A DNA stretch of 64,000 bases from NCBI GenBank assembly GCA_029216955.1, contig JANAVB010010791.1, positions 10,021,721-10,085,720 on the forward strand, read 5' to 3'. Source of the DNA: Iris pallida (Eukaryota > Streptophyta > Magnoliopsida > Asparagales > Iridaceae). The notes beneath the pieces were generated by a model. It saw nothing but the letters and a program-made list of their open reading frames with translations. It had not been told where the DNA came from and made no database searches. This document shows, one piece after another, positions 35,214 through 47,006 of this stretch (positions are counted from its first letter, which is position 1; the number at the start of each line of letters is the position of its first letter). The position numbers and the translations under genes were made by a program.

Positions 35214-35981
35214 TTAAAGCCATGCTGCTATATATCTGACTCCTATTCCCTGAACATGACTGTCAAAAGCCTTAGCTGGTAAGCTCTTTGTAAAGGGATC
35301 AACTAGGTTGTCGGCTGATGCTATCTTGATCACATCTACTTTTCCTTTCTTTACGAAATCTCGTATCAGGTGGTACTTGCGCTCAATGTGTTTGCCTGTC
35401 TTATGGGCTCGTGGTTCCTTCGAGTTTGCAACTGCACCACTATTATCACAATAAAGTGTAATAGACTTAGGCAAACTAGGTACCACATCCAAGTCCAACA
35501 GAAAGTTTCTGAGCCAAACCGCTTCTTTGGCTGCCTCAGAGGCTGCCACATACTCGGCTTCCATGGAGGAATCAGCAATACATTTTTGCTTGATACTCCT
35601 CCACACAATGGCTCCACCTCCCAAAGTAAACACATAACCTGAGGTAGATTTCCTGGAATCCCTATCTGACTGAAAATCTGAGTCTGTATACCCCAAGGGA
35701 ACTAAACTATCTGCCTGGTAAACTAGCATATACTCTTTAGTCCTTTTCAGGTACTTCAAAATATGCTTTACGGCAGTCCAGTGCTCTTGTCCTGGGTTAG
35801 ACTGATATCTGCTGACCATGCCTATGGCAAAGCAGATGTCTGGTCTCGTACATAGCATTGCATACATTAAGCTTCCTACTGCTGAAGCATAAGGAACTGC
35901 CTTCATGTTCTCTATCTCTTTAGGTGTCCTCGGACACTGCTCCTTTGATAGAGCAATTCCATATCTAAAGGTAAGAAACAT
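35214..35981 (-). CDS. Copia RNase H domain (fragment of broken pol)
   Basis: 255 codons. It begins in the connection region after reverse transcriptase (CTRPDICFAIGMVSRYQSNP) and contains GYTDSDFQSDRDSRKSTSG, SSMEAEY, CDNSGAV and DPFTKSL, the conserved blocks of the Copia RNase H and pol carboxy terminus. It is in a different frame from the preceding reverse-transcriptase piece, with the shift lying between 35982 and 36068. The natural pol end is at 35214. Confidence 0.9.
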   Translation of the reverse strand: MFLTFRYGIALSKEQCPRTPKEIENMKAVPYASAVGSLMYAMLCTRPDICFAIGMVSRYQSNPGQEHWTAVKHILKYLKRTKEYMLVYQADSLVPLGYTDSDFQSDRDSRKSTSGYVFTLGGGAIVWRSIKQKCIADSSMEAEYVAASEAAKEAVWLRNFLLDLDVVPSLPKSITLYCDNSGAVANSKEPRAHKTGKHIERKYHLIRDFVKKGKVDVIKIASADNLVDPFTKSLPAKAFDSHVQGIGVRYIAAWL

Positions 35982-36067
35982 TTCTTAGAATTTTGCATAC
36001 TAAAACGAGTTAGTACAATATCGATATAGGAAGCTTGGGATAAGCCCAACATCCTTTTCTTGCGATC

Positions 36068-36289
36068 TCATAGAACTTTGATCCCAAGGATGTGACCTAC
36101 TTCTCCCAAGTCCTTCATATCAAACTGTTTGGATAACCATACCCTTACATCAGATAATACCTTCACATTGTTTCCAATGAGCAAGATGTCATCCACATAA
36201 AGTACTAGGAATACCACCACGTTTTCGTCACACTTTCTGTATACACATGATTCATCCTGACATTGATCAAATCTATAGAATTTTATCAC
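36068..36289 (-). CDS. Copia reverse transcriptase, catalytic part (fragment)
   Basis: 73 codons in the same frame as 36323-36730, separated from it only by a TAA codon (36325-36323). YVDD at residues 31-34 is the polymerase active-site motif of Copia elements, followed by DMKDLGEVGHILGIKV. The frame is lost shortly after, before the RNase H piece. Confidence 0.9.
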   Translation of the reverse strand: MIKFYRFDQCQDESCVYRKCDENVVVFLVLYVDDILLIGNNVKVLSDVRVWLSKQFDMKDLGEVGHILGIKVL

Positions 36290-36322
36290 CTGATCAAAAC
36301 AGATGTTCCAAGATCTGGAAGC

Positions 36323-36730
36323 TTACTTAAGTCCATAAATGGACTTTTTTAGCTTACAAACAAGATGCTCCTGGCCCTTTTCAATGAACCCGTCTGGTTG
36401 CTTCATATAGATGTTTTCCTCAAGACTTCCATTAAGAAAAGCTGTCTTGACATCCATTTGCCAAATCTCATAATCGAGATGAGCTGCAATAGATAAAAGA
36501 ATCCGAATAGACTTAAGCATGGCTACAGGAGAAAAGGTTTCCTCATAATCGATACCCTCTCTTTGAGTAAAACCTTTTGCTACAAGCCGAGCTTTAAAGG
36601 TTTCAACATTACCGTCTGATCCTCTTTTTCTCTTATAGACCCACTTGCATCCAATGGCTTTTACACCAACGGGTGGTTCTACAAGCTCCCAGACCTGATT
36701 AGAATCCATAGATTCTATTTCAGATATCAT
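36323..36730 (-). CDS. Copia reverse transcriptase, N-terminal part (fragment)
   Basis: 135 codons with KWVYKRKRGSDG, FKARLVAKGFTQREGIDYEE and MDVKTAFLNG (first catalytic aspartate about residue 93), ending in KKSIYGLK at a stop codon where the frame would normally continue. It is separated from the integrase frame by a one-base shift at about 36826-36832. Confidence 0.9.
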   Translation of the reverse strand: MISEIESMDSNQVWELVEPPVGVKAIGCKWVYKRKRGSDGNVETFKARLVAKGFTQREGIDYEETFSPVAMLKSIRILLSIAAHLDYEIWQMDVKTAFLNGSLEENIYMKQPDGFIEKGQEHLVCKLKKSIYGLK

Positions 36731-36803
36731 TACTTTTTGCCAAGACTCTGCATCTTTATCTTGGAGTGCTTCATTGTAGGTACAGGGATCATAATCTTGT
36801 TCC

Positions 36804-38273
36804 TCAGGGACGAAGTCTGATGACTCCCAAGAACATATATCTATCAGGTTGTATCACAACCCTCCCACTACGACGAGGCACTATCGGTTGTGGTGTAACA
36901 TTTGTGACACGTTGTGCAGTTATTTGTGGTTCATCCTCTTGTACTGTTGGTACTGAAGTACTTGGTGTCTCACGTCTCAGTTCTTCTAGAACAACTCTAC
37001 TTGTGGGTTTATGGTTCATCACATAGTCTTCCTCTAAGAATCGGGCATTGGTGCTAACAATGACCTTCTGATCCTTAGGACTATAAAATAAACCTCCTTT
37101 TGTTCCTCTTGGATAGCCTACAAACAAGCGTACTTCTGTACGAGATTCCAACTTATCTGCTTTCCCATTCAGCACATGTGCTGGACTACCCCAAATGCGA
37201 ACATGTTTCAGACTAGGCTTACGCCCAATCCACAGCTCTGTGGGAGTAAGAGGTACTGACTTAGAAGGAACCAAGTTCAAAATATAAGCTGCAGTCTCTA
37301 AGGCATATCTCCAAAACAAATCTGGCAAATCCGAATAACTCATCATTGATCTAACCATCTCCATAAGAGTTCTATTCCTTCTTTCGGCTACACCATTCTG
37401 TTGGGGCGTTCCAGGTGCAGTCAATTGGGATACAATCCCAGCCTCTGATAAATAATCCCTAAACTCTCCAAAGAGGTACTCGCCACCACGATCTGATCGT
37501 AATGACTTGATATATTTTCCATGACATTTTTTCGTTTCGGCCTTGTACTCTTTGAATTTCTCAAAGCACGCAGACTTACGACGCATCAAATAAATGTATC
37601 CATACCTTGAATAATCGTCAATAAATGTGACAAAATATTCAAAGCCACCTCTAGCCTGGATAGTCATGGGTCCACACAAATCAGAATGAACCAATTCCAA
37701 CACATCTTTGGCCCTATACCCCTTTGCCGTAAAAGGCCTTTTGGTCATTTTACCTTCCAAGCAGGATTCACAGACTGGTAGTGCCTCCACTTCCAATGAA
37801 CTCAAAGGTCCATCTTCAACCAGTCTTTGAATCCTTCTTAGGTTAATATGCCCCAATCGTAAGTGCCAAAGATATGTTTGGTTCATACAAGAAGGTTCTT
37901 TTCTCTTATTTAAGTTAGATGACATATTATTCATTTCCATAAGTTGCATTGTGGGCGAAATAGGATCAATGACATACAAATTATCAACCAATGCACCAGA
38001 ACGGATAAAATGTTTATTCTTTCTAATAACAATATTGTCATTAAAATAAACTGAATATCCATCCTCAACTAACATAGAAACAGAAACTAAATTCCTTCTA
38101 AGTGAAGGTGCATAAAGACAATCTCTCAATGTCAAAGACTTATTTCTACCAAAAGATAAAGTAACATCGCCTAATGCAACGATTGATACTTTTGTAGCAT
38201 CACCCATGAACAAGCATCTCTCCATCACTGAGCCGTATGGTTTCCTGGAACCCCTGCAATGTATTGCAGACAT
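36804..38273 (-). CDS. Copia integrase with gag-pre-integrase zinc finger
   Basis: 489 codons. Residues 137-171 hold the HHCC zinc-binding segment (H137, H142, C168, C171). The integrase core has D198 (HSDLCGP), D261 (SDRGGEY) and E297 (GVAERRNRT), that is DD35E spacing. The tail (RLFVGYPRGTKGG) is normal for Copia integrase. All catalytic residues are intact. Upstream it overlaps the gag-protease frame with a one-base shift near 38205-38215, so the first 22 or so residues are not original. Confidence 0.92.
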   Translation of the reverse strand: MSAIHCRGSRKPYGSVMERCLFMGDATKVSIVALGDVTLSFGRNKSLTLRDCLYAPSLRRNLVSVSMLVEDGYSVYFNDNIVIRKNKHFIRSGALVDNLYVIDPISPTMQLMEMNNMSSNLNKRKEPSCMNQTYLWHLRLGHINLRRIQRLVEDGPLSSLEVEALPVCESCLEGKMTKRPFTAKGYRAKDVLELVHSDLCGPMTIQARGGFEYFVTFIDDYSRYGYIYLMRRKSACFEKFKEYKAETKKCHGKYIKSLRSDRGGEYLFGEFRDYLSEAGIVSQLTAPGTPQQNGVAERRNRTLMEMVRSMMSYSDLPDLFWRYALETAAYILNLVPSKSVPLTPTELWIGRKPSLKHVRIWGSPAHVLNGKADKLESRTEVRLFVGYPRGTKGGLFYSPKDQKVIVSTNARFLEEDYVMNHKPTSRVVLEELRRETPSTSVPTVQEDEPQITAQRVTNVTPQPIVPRRSGRVVIQPDRYMFLGVIRLRP

Positions 38274-39189
38274 GATTAGTGGCTCCTGTATCTACACACC
38301 AGGTGCCGGTAGATAACACCGCTAAACATGTTTCAACTACTAGTAAATGAGATATACCTTCTTTGTTACCTTGTTTGAGAAGTGGACAATCAGTCTTCCA
38401 ATGTCCTGACCCTTTGCACTTGAAATATTTGCCTTTCGGCTTTTTTACCGTGCCTTGAGGTCCCATGCCCTTCTTTGCTGAGTTTGCCTGTTTCTGAATG
38501 TTATTCTTCTTCTTACCGCCTTTTGGCTTAGAAGTAGAAGCCTTTTCAGAAACAAAAACATGACCACTCTGCATAAAGAGAGATTCTGCATCCTGTAGCT
38601 CTTTTGCAAGTTCTGCCAAACTATACAACCTTTTGTTCATGTTGTAATTAAGGCAGAAATTGTCAAAACATTTAGGCAGAGTCCCGAGAATGATATCGAC
38701 CTGGGTTTCTCCATCGATTTCAGCTCCAAGGATCTCCACCTCATTAAGATGACCCATCATCTTGAGAACATGATCCCTTACTGGTGTGCCCTCAGCCATT
38801 TTTGTATTCATCAAACATTTCATAGCAAACTGCCTAGCTGCTCTACTCTGATGTCCGAAGAGTTCCTTGAGGTTATACATCATGTCATAAACTGTGGCCA
38901 TGGCCTGATGCTGATGTTGCAGTATATTTGACATAGATGCCAGAATATAACACCGCGCCATCTCATCTGCCTTTTTCCACTTCTTATAAGCCTCTTTGAC
39001 CTCTTCATCAGAGTTAGCATCAGGCTTAGGTGGGCATTCCTCAACAAGTACATATTTGTACTCCTCAGCAGTCAGAACAATGTCCAAATTACGTTTCCAG
39101 TCAATATAATTAGGTCCAGTAAGTTTATTTTCTTTAAGAATTACTATAAGTGGACTGAAAGAACCCATTTTTGAAATCCTGAGAATCAC
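38200..39189 (-). CDS. Copia gag and protease
   Basis: 329 codons starting near the 5' leader. Residues 20-45 (NKLTGPNYIDWKRNLD) and 75-200 are the UBN2-type Copia gag. A zinc knuckle lies at 255-268 (YFKCKGSGHWKTDC), where the first cysteine of CX2CX4HX4C is tyrosine, likely impairing zinc binding. Protease begins at WCVDTGATNH with the catalytic D300-T-G. MGSFSPL at residue 8 is a more usual gag start than the first ATG. The frame is lost near 38210, just inside the protease. Confidence 0.9.
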   Translation of the reverse strand: MILRISKMGSFSPLIVILKENKLTGPNYIDWKRNLDIVLTAEEYKYVLVEECPPKPDANSDEEVKEAYKKWKKADEMARCYILASMSNILQHQHQAMATVYDMMYNLKELFGHQSRAARQFAMKCLMNTKMAEGTPVRDHVLKMMGHLNEVEILGAEIDGETQVDIILGTLPKCFDNFCLNYNMNKRLYSLAELAKELQDAESLFMQSGHVFVSEKASTSKPKGGKKKNNIQKQANSAKKGMGPQGTVKKPKGKYFKCKGSGHWKTDCPLLKQGNKEGISHLLVVETCLAVLSTGTWCVDTGATNHVCNTLQGFQETIRLSDGEMLVHG

Positions 39190-40351
39190 ATAAATAAAAT
39201 TATGTAGGGCAAAAAAAACTTTTTGAATTAACTAAATATTGATTCCCTCAAAACAATAATAAGAAATTCACCAACACCTTGAACACCATTCATTTAGCAT
39301 GCCACGATAGTGTGGACGTATACAAATTTAACTTTGTTCAAGTAAATTTTTCTTATTAATTTTACTATCATGTCAATATAACTTTATGATAAATAAAATT
39401 AATATGCTGGTCTTGCTCTGGTCATACAAATAATAGCAGTGACTCCGATAGGGAGGATACCATTATTTGTACCTAAGTGTATACCATTACTTAATACTAA
39501 GTCCATTACCTTGTAATGAGTTCCTTCAGATAGAGAAGTGAACACATACTAGGTAACTTTCTACAATTATCCCTAAGGAAGTTTGTACTGGTGATCCATA
39601 ATTATACTCATCCGATATGAGGGAAGCACTAAAGCCAACACGCAAGTATAATTACATCACCTACAGACCAGTAATGGAGACCATAGGGTTTATACTAAAT
39701 AAAAATCCTCTCCCACTTAGTTATTTAACAATGAGGGTTTTTCTACTAGTTGATATTATGTCCATGTTGTCCGTTATTAATGTAGGCTTGGTTTTTCAAA
39801 AAAAAACAACCACACAATAATAAACATGCATAATTAGAAAAAGCAAAATGACAAAAATAAGAGAAAATATCCAACTATTATGGTCATCTTTGCTGCTCCG
39901 TCCTCAACTATCTGAATCCAAAATCTGGCGCTGCACAGATCTATACGGGGTTCGATAGATCAAAAATCATCTGTCTGCCTCTGGATTGCTCAAAACCAGC
40001 ATCTCGTCCGGCGTCAGAAACAGCCACCACCGCCATCACGATTGATCAAAAATAATTAAAATTACATCAATCCTATGCCTCCCGAAGGAGTTCACACATA
40101 ATCTAGATTAAAAAATTAAATTAATAAGCACGATCAACCCTCATGATTTTAATTACATCCACAGCAACAACAACATCCACGATATGTCCGTGGTTTAAAC
40201 AACACAATCAAAAAATATGCATTGGACCATAATAGTTGGATCTAAGATGCCTACAAAATCGAGTTAGAAGAGATCTACATCTACCGACTATTACATAGCG
40301 CAAGTTTTATTGGACAACATGGACGTATAAATCAATACGTAGATCCAAAGT
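39190..40351 (-). mobile_element. Element H 5' leader, non-coding
   Basis: About 1.2 kb between the primer-binding site and gag. AT-rich with no frame of note. A long untranslated leader with packaging signals is usual at this position. Confidence 0.6.
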
Positions 40352-40364
40352 GGCTCTGATACCA
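40352..40364 (-). promoter_or_regulatory. Primer-binding site of element H (tRNA-iMet)
   Basis: Minus strand TGGTATCAGAGCC, two bases inside the 5' LTR. It is complementary to the 3' end of plant initiator-methionine tRNA, the commonest plant retrotransposon primer. Confidence 0.9.
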
Positions 40365-40366
40365 AT

Positions 40367-41643
40367 TGATTGAACTGGGGATTCCCAGGACCCTTCCTTT
40401 GGTATGCGTATTGATCGATAGAAAGTTAAACAGATCTAATACGTGTTCTAACTTCTAATCCTTTATAGGCGGAAACTAGGGTTCACGAATTATACCTGCG
40501 ACGGAAAGGAGATAAGTAATTCCTGACAATTTCGAGCGGACGACCCCAAGATCTTCTGCACGTATTCCTTCCTCGAGTTGGACGTCGTGTGGGCGACGAT
40601 CTCCCAACTTTTTCTTCTCCTTGGCAGCACTCTCTTTCTCTCCTTACGTGAATCACGAATTTAGAGAAAATTTTAGATTTCTGATCAGTAATCTGACGGC
40701 CAGAGAATAGAGGATATATATAGGCTATGGCAGGGACCATGAGAAGAAATTAGGGTTAGGGCTCCTAACGGATCTGGATATCCCGTGTTCAGCCCGAATA
40801 CACAATCCAGGCCCATTAACAATAGCTCGGTCCACTAATGAGCTATTGTTGCACTACCTCCCTAATCCCAAATTATGTTTGTGGGCTCCTTTTATTATAT
40901 GCTCGTTTGGCTTCCCATGTTAAGATATCGTATGTCCGTCGATCAAATTAAGTTACTGACAACTATATTGATTCGACATCTTTTATCCTTAAGTAGTACC
41001 GCTCAACTTTATTTGTCATATCGGATATAATCCACCTGCAGGGTTTACATGACAATCCTAATGAGCTCCTTAAGAGGACATCATCAACCCGATGTATCAG
41101 GACATGGATTCCATTTATAATCAACAGCCCATCATATATACAATGTTATTACCCAATTCATAGAGGTTGTTGATCCATAATGAATCTCACTCTTTTATGA
41201 GTCAAAGTAATGCACATTGCATATACATGTCCGTTATTATATCCGGATTAAGAGTACAAGCATTCATAATAACAGAGGTATTTGTTCTCTTATGTAGTCA
41301 GTACAAAGAGAACAAACTCAAGTGGTCCTGTTCAATACACACAAAGTGTACTAGTGTAAACCTATAGTCAAGATAGACTAATACCAGATTACACTACAAC
41401 CTTTCCAATAGATTATCCAAGTCCATCTAGGTTGTGAACTATTTATATATTCTATAGGAAACTGATAATATGATCTTCTGTGTGACACCACACACCATAT
41501 TTTCTACAATATAGAATATCAGACATTTGCATTAACACTTGCAACAAATACAATATGCAAACATTTGCCCATATGATTCTCATTCAAAATTTAAAGAAAT
41601 AAGGTTACTACAAAAGTGATGCTTTTAGTATATAACCCTAACA
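40367..41643 (-). repeat. Element H, 5' LTR (right copy)
   Basis: 1277 bp, starting TGATTGAACTGGGG and ending TATAACCCTAACA in plus coordinates, followed by the target duplication GACTA (41644-41648). Confidence 0.95.
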
Positions 41644-41648
41644 GACTA

Positions 41649-42000
41649 GTCAGGCACGCACGTAACATGTTAACTTAGCATGTGTTCTCTATCGAGTCAA
41701 GTTTAACATCGTTCGACATTGTTAGCGTAAGGTTATTCAAGCACGCCTTGCGTTTGCTAACTTCTAGCATTTTAGTTTTCCTTCGACTCAAGTCCGTCGT
41801 GGTTTGGCACAAAGGCTTTCGCCTATCGATCCCGTTCAACCGAGTACTTGTACGAGCTTTTGAAAATATTAGACTTATTGTGTGGAACATCCCAAGGCAC
41901 AACGAGAGAGAACGTATACTTCTTTATTTCCAACGAGCTTTCAAAACTGAGAAAATCGAAATAAAGTCCAAGGACGTAAAGCTGTGCTCTGATACCAATC
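41649..42000 (-). mobile_element. Element G interior, 5' part with primer-binding site
   Basis: On the minus strand TGGTATCAGAGC (complement of 41986-41997) lies three bases inside the 5' LTR and is complementary to initiator-methionine tRNA. The rest is G leader sequence cut by the H insertion. A 121-codon plus-strand frame spanning 41682-42047 crosses into the LTR and is chance. Confidence 0.85.
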
Positions 42001-43844
42001 TGTCACGCCCCGCTTCTGTAGGAGCGATCGTCCTCGCTAAGGCGTGATGCCGTACGGGCCTAGGTTACGCCCGTGCAAGGCCAAGTCCAGAAACGGCCGA
42101 TTTGAGCTAGGCCACAGAGTCGCACAGAGTGTCCCCATTTGCAGCGAAAAGTAAATGAACACAAGTAGAAGTGAATTCAAAACTTTTATTGATATTCAAG
42201 AAGTTTACAAGCGCCGCTAGGCCGATATTACAAATCGCTCAAGCTCTCTCTCTCTCTCTCTCTCTCTGAGACATAAAAGGCGTACCAAGTAGCTTACAAC
42301 ATGGAATGATTCATGGCGATATTCTAATACATTATGTCCTGTATATGGTGCTCCAGCTCCTTGTAATGCTCCAAGGCTCGAGAGATAGCTCCGCGCCTTA
42401 GCACGTTCGAGGGAAGCTCCGCACCCGCCGACGTTTCCTGCTTTCTGCAAGTAGACTATAGGGTTATTAGTTCATTGTTATGCACTGGTGGGGAGGCTAG
42501 CTCGCCCACAATGCTATCATTACCAAACACGTTATATTTACTTTTGTGCACCGTCTATCATTTATTGTCTTTCTAATCTTGCCTTAGGGTCAATTTTATG
42601 GCATATTTTATAGCCTATCTCGTGTTGCCGAATACAAGTGTCGCATGGAAATACATGCATGACTTACCCATACTTACCGTCCGGCCTTTCCTGTCCAAAG
42701 TAAACCAAGTTTGTCAACAATTTATATGAAACAACTTAAGGTAGTTCGCGTAACATTCAATGTTCAAGGACGTGTCCCTGCCTCAGGTTCTAGCGCGTCG
42801 TAGGCATGTTTTCAATTTCATTTGCACGAAGTATTCATTATCATTTGGTGTGATACATTTCAAGCCATTCAGTAGGCGATTGTTCATTTAACTTAGACTA
42901 CTTTGATTTCAATGCAAGGACTTGCACGTGGATAGCCACCAGCAAAGTCCACTTAATCTATATGCACCGGTCGCTGGCTTTACAAGCTATTTTGGACATT
43001 TCTCCTTGGTATTTCTCAACTTAGCATAGGGTGATGGCTGGTACACCCCGTTAAGTCTCTTGAAATACCCTGCACTTACGTCTCCCGGTGCCCAAGCCCG
43101 CACCCAGGCAGCCCGTAAGCCCCGACTTTAGATTCTGCCTAGGCCGGCCACGGTATACTCCACACAACGCCCGTGCCGCAGAATCACTGCACGGCTACGG
43201 TATTCTCCTCCATCGCCCGTGCCGTTTGTCCACGACCATTTCGTATTATCTTGACAATTCAAACTTAGCGGCTATCTCTGAGCCGTAGGCTAACCCTTAG
43301 CCATAATGCGTTATCGACCAGGTTGGCGTCCGTGCAGCGCGGGTAGCGAGCCCCGTTGCACGTGTCCGTCACACCTGTCGCTAACCATTCTTTCCTTTCT
43401 TATCTTTTATGTATTCTTTCTTTTCTTTCTTTCTTTCACTTGTTCGTTCGTTCATCGATTCATTCACGTATTCATTCATTCATTCATTCATTTATTCGTT
43501 GATTCATTCATTCGCGCATTACACAACTCCCAGTACGGGAGTCGCCTTGGCGACCCTTCGGTCCCATAGCCTTGCAATGTTGCTATACTCTACTCGGAAC
43601 GACTATGTTGATAGTCTTCCCGTTTCATTGTTGTAAACCATTCATTGTTTCATTGTTTGAATGCATAAGTGACTTGAACGTAAGCATTGTGCCTTAGCAC
43701 GAGCGTGGAGCACAGTGCGAGAGTTCACATTTTCCAAGTTCCTTTCCATATTCTATACAAGCATACAAGATGGGATTATTCCCTTAGCTAGGTGCGTTGA
43801 GTCATTTATTAGTATGCACGTTGCTATCGCCTAGCGATTCTCGT
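42001..43844 (-). repeat. Element G, 5' LTR (right copy), first part
   Basis: TGTCACGCCCCGC start. It aligns with 29050-30870 with scattered differences and a longer CT repeat (42241-42267). It is interrupted by D at CTCGT (43840-43844). Confidence 0.9.
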
Positions 43845-46837
43845 TGTCACGCCCCAGAACCAGAATACTGGAGAGCGGGGGAATGACTCAGCCAGCTACG
43901 TATTACGGGTAGATGAATACCGTATAATATGATCAATGCTGTCTAACCAGACGAGGGGGTGCATACTACATAAAAGTCTCACTATGGTCATTTCGCATCA
44001 ATTGTCTCAATCATTCAAATAAGAAACAGTAATACAGAACATGTAAGATAAAGCAGTAAGGCGTCCCAAACGCTCAGTCAGAATATTCTGGAAATCTGGC
44101 TTTACAAAACATAGCCAGATGGTATAGTAAGGTATACACAATTGTTATCAGCTGCAGTCTGACTTAGTTACAATCATGCAGAAGTAATTACAAGACGATC
44201 CGACCGACATGTCGGTGCCAAACGGCTAAGTATAAAGTAAATGACAAAACGAGCGGTGAAGTAAGAAAACCCACTCGAGTCCTCCTACGATCATTCTTCT
44301 AGTATTGACCATCTTGGAGGTGGAAGTAAGCTGGATCCTCGGGGACCGGCTCTAAATCTGGCCATGCAAAACCAGAGAGGTTAGACCTCTAATAGCAAGT
44401 ACCACAAGGAGGGACGATATGAAGGACTAAACCAGTAAGTAAAAGAATATAATGATAATAGATCTCTGCTTTCCACTAGGATTCACATCACATCACGACA
44501 CTTCGAACCAACCTCCCAACCAAACAAGGACAGAAGTTGGCCCGTCATGTCCTGACATTCTGATCATCCCAGTTAGGTAACAGAGTAGTGCAGTACACAA
44601 ACAAATTATCTTGAACGGCCAATCAACTACCACGGCTTGCTAATGTGAGTTCCAAGTTATCCTGGAATTATGCAATTAGGGATTCCTCAGTTCTTACTAT
44701 GTACGAGCAAGGCTAGTCTATCCAGTTAACCATGTGCGCCATGCATGAATTATACGAGTCCTAGCAGGACGCCCGTCAATATACAATATACAATAATAAT
44801 AAAAGCAGATACTGTTCCCTGCCCGTGTGGCAGGTTTACAGTATCTGTGGGGACCAGCCGGCCCGTCGGGTACTACTCGTCCCAAGGGGGCTGCCATGTA
44901 AGAACTCGGGAATCCATTCTCTCAATTCCATTATTATTTTATTTAACTTAATAGTCTCTACGTTAAGCGAAATCCCATACCGTAGATCATGGTCATTCAA
45001 ATGAGTACTTTTGTACGGGGTACGATATGCGCAACTCTACAACGATACCCGTACGGCTATGTTGTAGGTCTTACATAGCGTGATGCAACAATCAAATCTA
45101 ACCACGGAGTAATCATGCCTTGACCATAAAGTACACATGCTGGTTTTTGTAAGAAAATAAATAACTAAATAAATAAATAAATAAATAATTTGAAGCCTGC
45201 ATGTGCCTGTATGCCAATATCCGGGATCGGCTAATCGAGTACAATAGTTCATTACATGAACGTGTCTCATTCATTCATTTCAATAAGATGACTAGCCAGT
45301 CTCTTAGTTCCAACTAGGAACGCATGATCAATTATTAGTCAATGTCACAATCATTATCAATGGTGACAAGGTATGAAAGTCCATCAATATTACATGGGGT
45401 CGGGTCTATAACTCTCAGGGTTAAGTTCTAGTCATACTGGGTATCCATGGATCAATCAGGACACAAGGCACATTCTACATAACAATCCATTTTAACAAAT
45501 TTAACATATCATGATTTATCAAGAAATTCACACAAAAGGTGTAAGGATATAATAGAAGAATTATCATGCCATCATTAAATGAATAGGTTGTAGAATAAAT
45601 AAAAACACCCAGGTCAGGAAGTCACGCCAACAAGTCTATGCTAAGGCCAAAAGTCACGCAAGAAGTCTATGCTAAGACCAACAAGTCACGCTAAGTCTAG
45701 TAGGAGTGAGCGTGTAACAGCGTGAGCGTGAAAAAGTAATTCACGCTGGCATGCACAGTGTGAGCGTGAAGGGAAATTCACGCACGCTCAAGTGAGCGTG
45801 AAAAGGTGACGAGAAATCCACGCACGCAAGGATGTGCGTGACTAAAAATACACGCACGCTCATGGATGTGTGCGTGACTAAAAATACACGCACGCTCATG
45901 GATGTGTGCGTGACTGAAAATACACGTACGCTCATGAGAACGTTAGCGTGACTAAAAATACACGCACGCTCATGAGAACGTTAGCGTGACTAAAAATACA
46001 CGCACGCTCATGAGAACGTTAGCGTGACTAAAAATACACGCTAACATGTAAGAACATGAGCGTAACTAAAAATCCACGCAGACACGTAGAGACGTGTGCG
46101 TGACTAAAAATACACGCAGCCACGTAAGAACGTGTGCGTGACTAAAAATACACGCAGCCACGTAAGAACGTGTGCGTGACTAAAAATACACGCAGCCACG
46201 TAAGAACGTGTGCGTGACTGGGCCTTCGTCCCAAGCCAGAAAACGAAGTTCCCAGCCAGAAGACACGCTAAGTTGGGGGATCAAAACCCATGAACAGCCG
46301 AAAATGTAACAACATAGATCTAGAGAAAACCAGCCACAGAAATCAAAAATGCCAAGCACTAAACTCTCTCAGGATCATGAGAGAAAGAGTAATGATCCAT
46401 AAAAATGGATGAAGGAGAAGCAAGATTGCACTTGCCTTCTCCTGCTGCTGGTAGGTGGGGAAGTGATGAGAGGAAGAAGAAGAAGTAATGGTGGAGAAGA
46501 AGTAAATGAGGAGAGAGAATGGAGGGGGTGGCTTTAAATATGGAAGGGTGGTAGGTGGGAGACTAATGGGCCGGGTTTTAGGGAAGTCATCCAAGGCCAA
46601 ACCCGAAAGCAACACAAGGAGGTAAAAAGCAGAAAATTGCAGAAAATTAATTAACATGAAAATTAAAGAGCAGATAATAAAATTGCAGAAAATAAAGTAT
46701 AGAAAATAAAATGCAGGTAATTAATTAACATAAAAATTATAGGAATTTAAATACAGGACAATACATGATAAATATTAAATAAATACATTCAAGCAATATA
46801 CGTATTAAAATACGCATTTTGGGAACGGGGAGTGACA
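43845..46837 (-). repeat. Element D, 3' LTR (left copy)
   Basis: TGTCACGCCCCAG start and GGGGAGTGACA end in plus coordinates. It contains a 38-bp minisatellite (45841-46216) and an (AAAT)n stretch near 45155-45190. A 104-codon frame (46343-46657) recurs in the other LTR only because the LTRs are copies. Confidence 0.95.
45841..46216. repeat. 38-bp minisatellite in D 3' LTR, ten units
   Basis: Units of ACTAAAAATACACGCACGCT... and ACTAAAAATACACGCAGCCA..., two of 36 bp and eight of 38 bp, run head to tail. Each unit has a near-palindromic core (CACGCAGCCACG ... CGTGTGCGTG) able to form a small hairpin. Degenerate units extend leftward to about 45720. Confidence 0.9.
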
Positions 46838-46870
46838 TCTCTACCCACCTTGAAAAAATTCCGTCCTCGG
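46838..46870 (-). promoter_or_regulatory. Conserved box and polypurine tract of element D
   Basis: Minus strand: CCGAGGACGGAATTTTTTC followed by AAGGTGGGTAGAGA directly before the 3' LTR. It corresponds to the box plus purine tract before the 3' LTRs of E1 (1391-1423), B (14843-14877) and C (60108-60140). Confidence 0.75.
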
Positions 46871-47006
46871 AATTTCAAATTCAAGCAAGATAGAGCATCG
46901 GGGCTAAACCAATCTAAGTACAAGCAATTCAGTCAAGCAATCTTTTTACAATGTCCATAGCAAGTAATATATATGTAAATCCATCAATCTACGATATCAA
47001 ACAACT

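Larger units (their letters stand above)
33882..41643 (-). mobile_element. Element H: full-length Ty1/Copia retrotransposon
   Basis: LTRs 33882-35151 (1270 bp) and 40367-41643 (1277 bp), both TGAT...CTAACA, flanked by the exact duplication GACTA (33877-33881 and 41644-41648). The order on the minus strand is gag-protease, integrase, reverse transcriptase, RNase H, which is the Copia order. The primer-binding site beside the right LTR is complementary to initiator-methionine tRNA. The pol frame has at least three frameshifts and one nonsense codon, so this copy cannot make its own polyprotein. It is inserted in the interior of G. Confidence 0.95.

Noticed and set aside
41682..42047. 121-codon plus-strand ORF at the G interior/LTR junction
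   Set aside because: It runs across the primer-binding site and into the LTR, opposite to the element's direction, with no family resemblance.
45841..46216. Regularly spaced 38-bp repeats suggesting a CRISPR-like array
   Set aside because: Units are head to tail without unique spacers, lie in a plant retrotransposon LTR and are duplicated in the other LTR.
46343..46657. 104-codon ORF conserved at 54567-54881
   Set aside because: Apparent conservation is only LTR duplication. It overlaps the probable core promoter and leader and has low-complexity Ser/Leu/Pro content.
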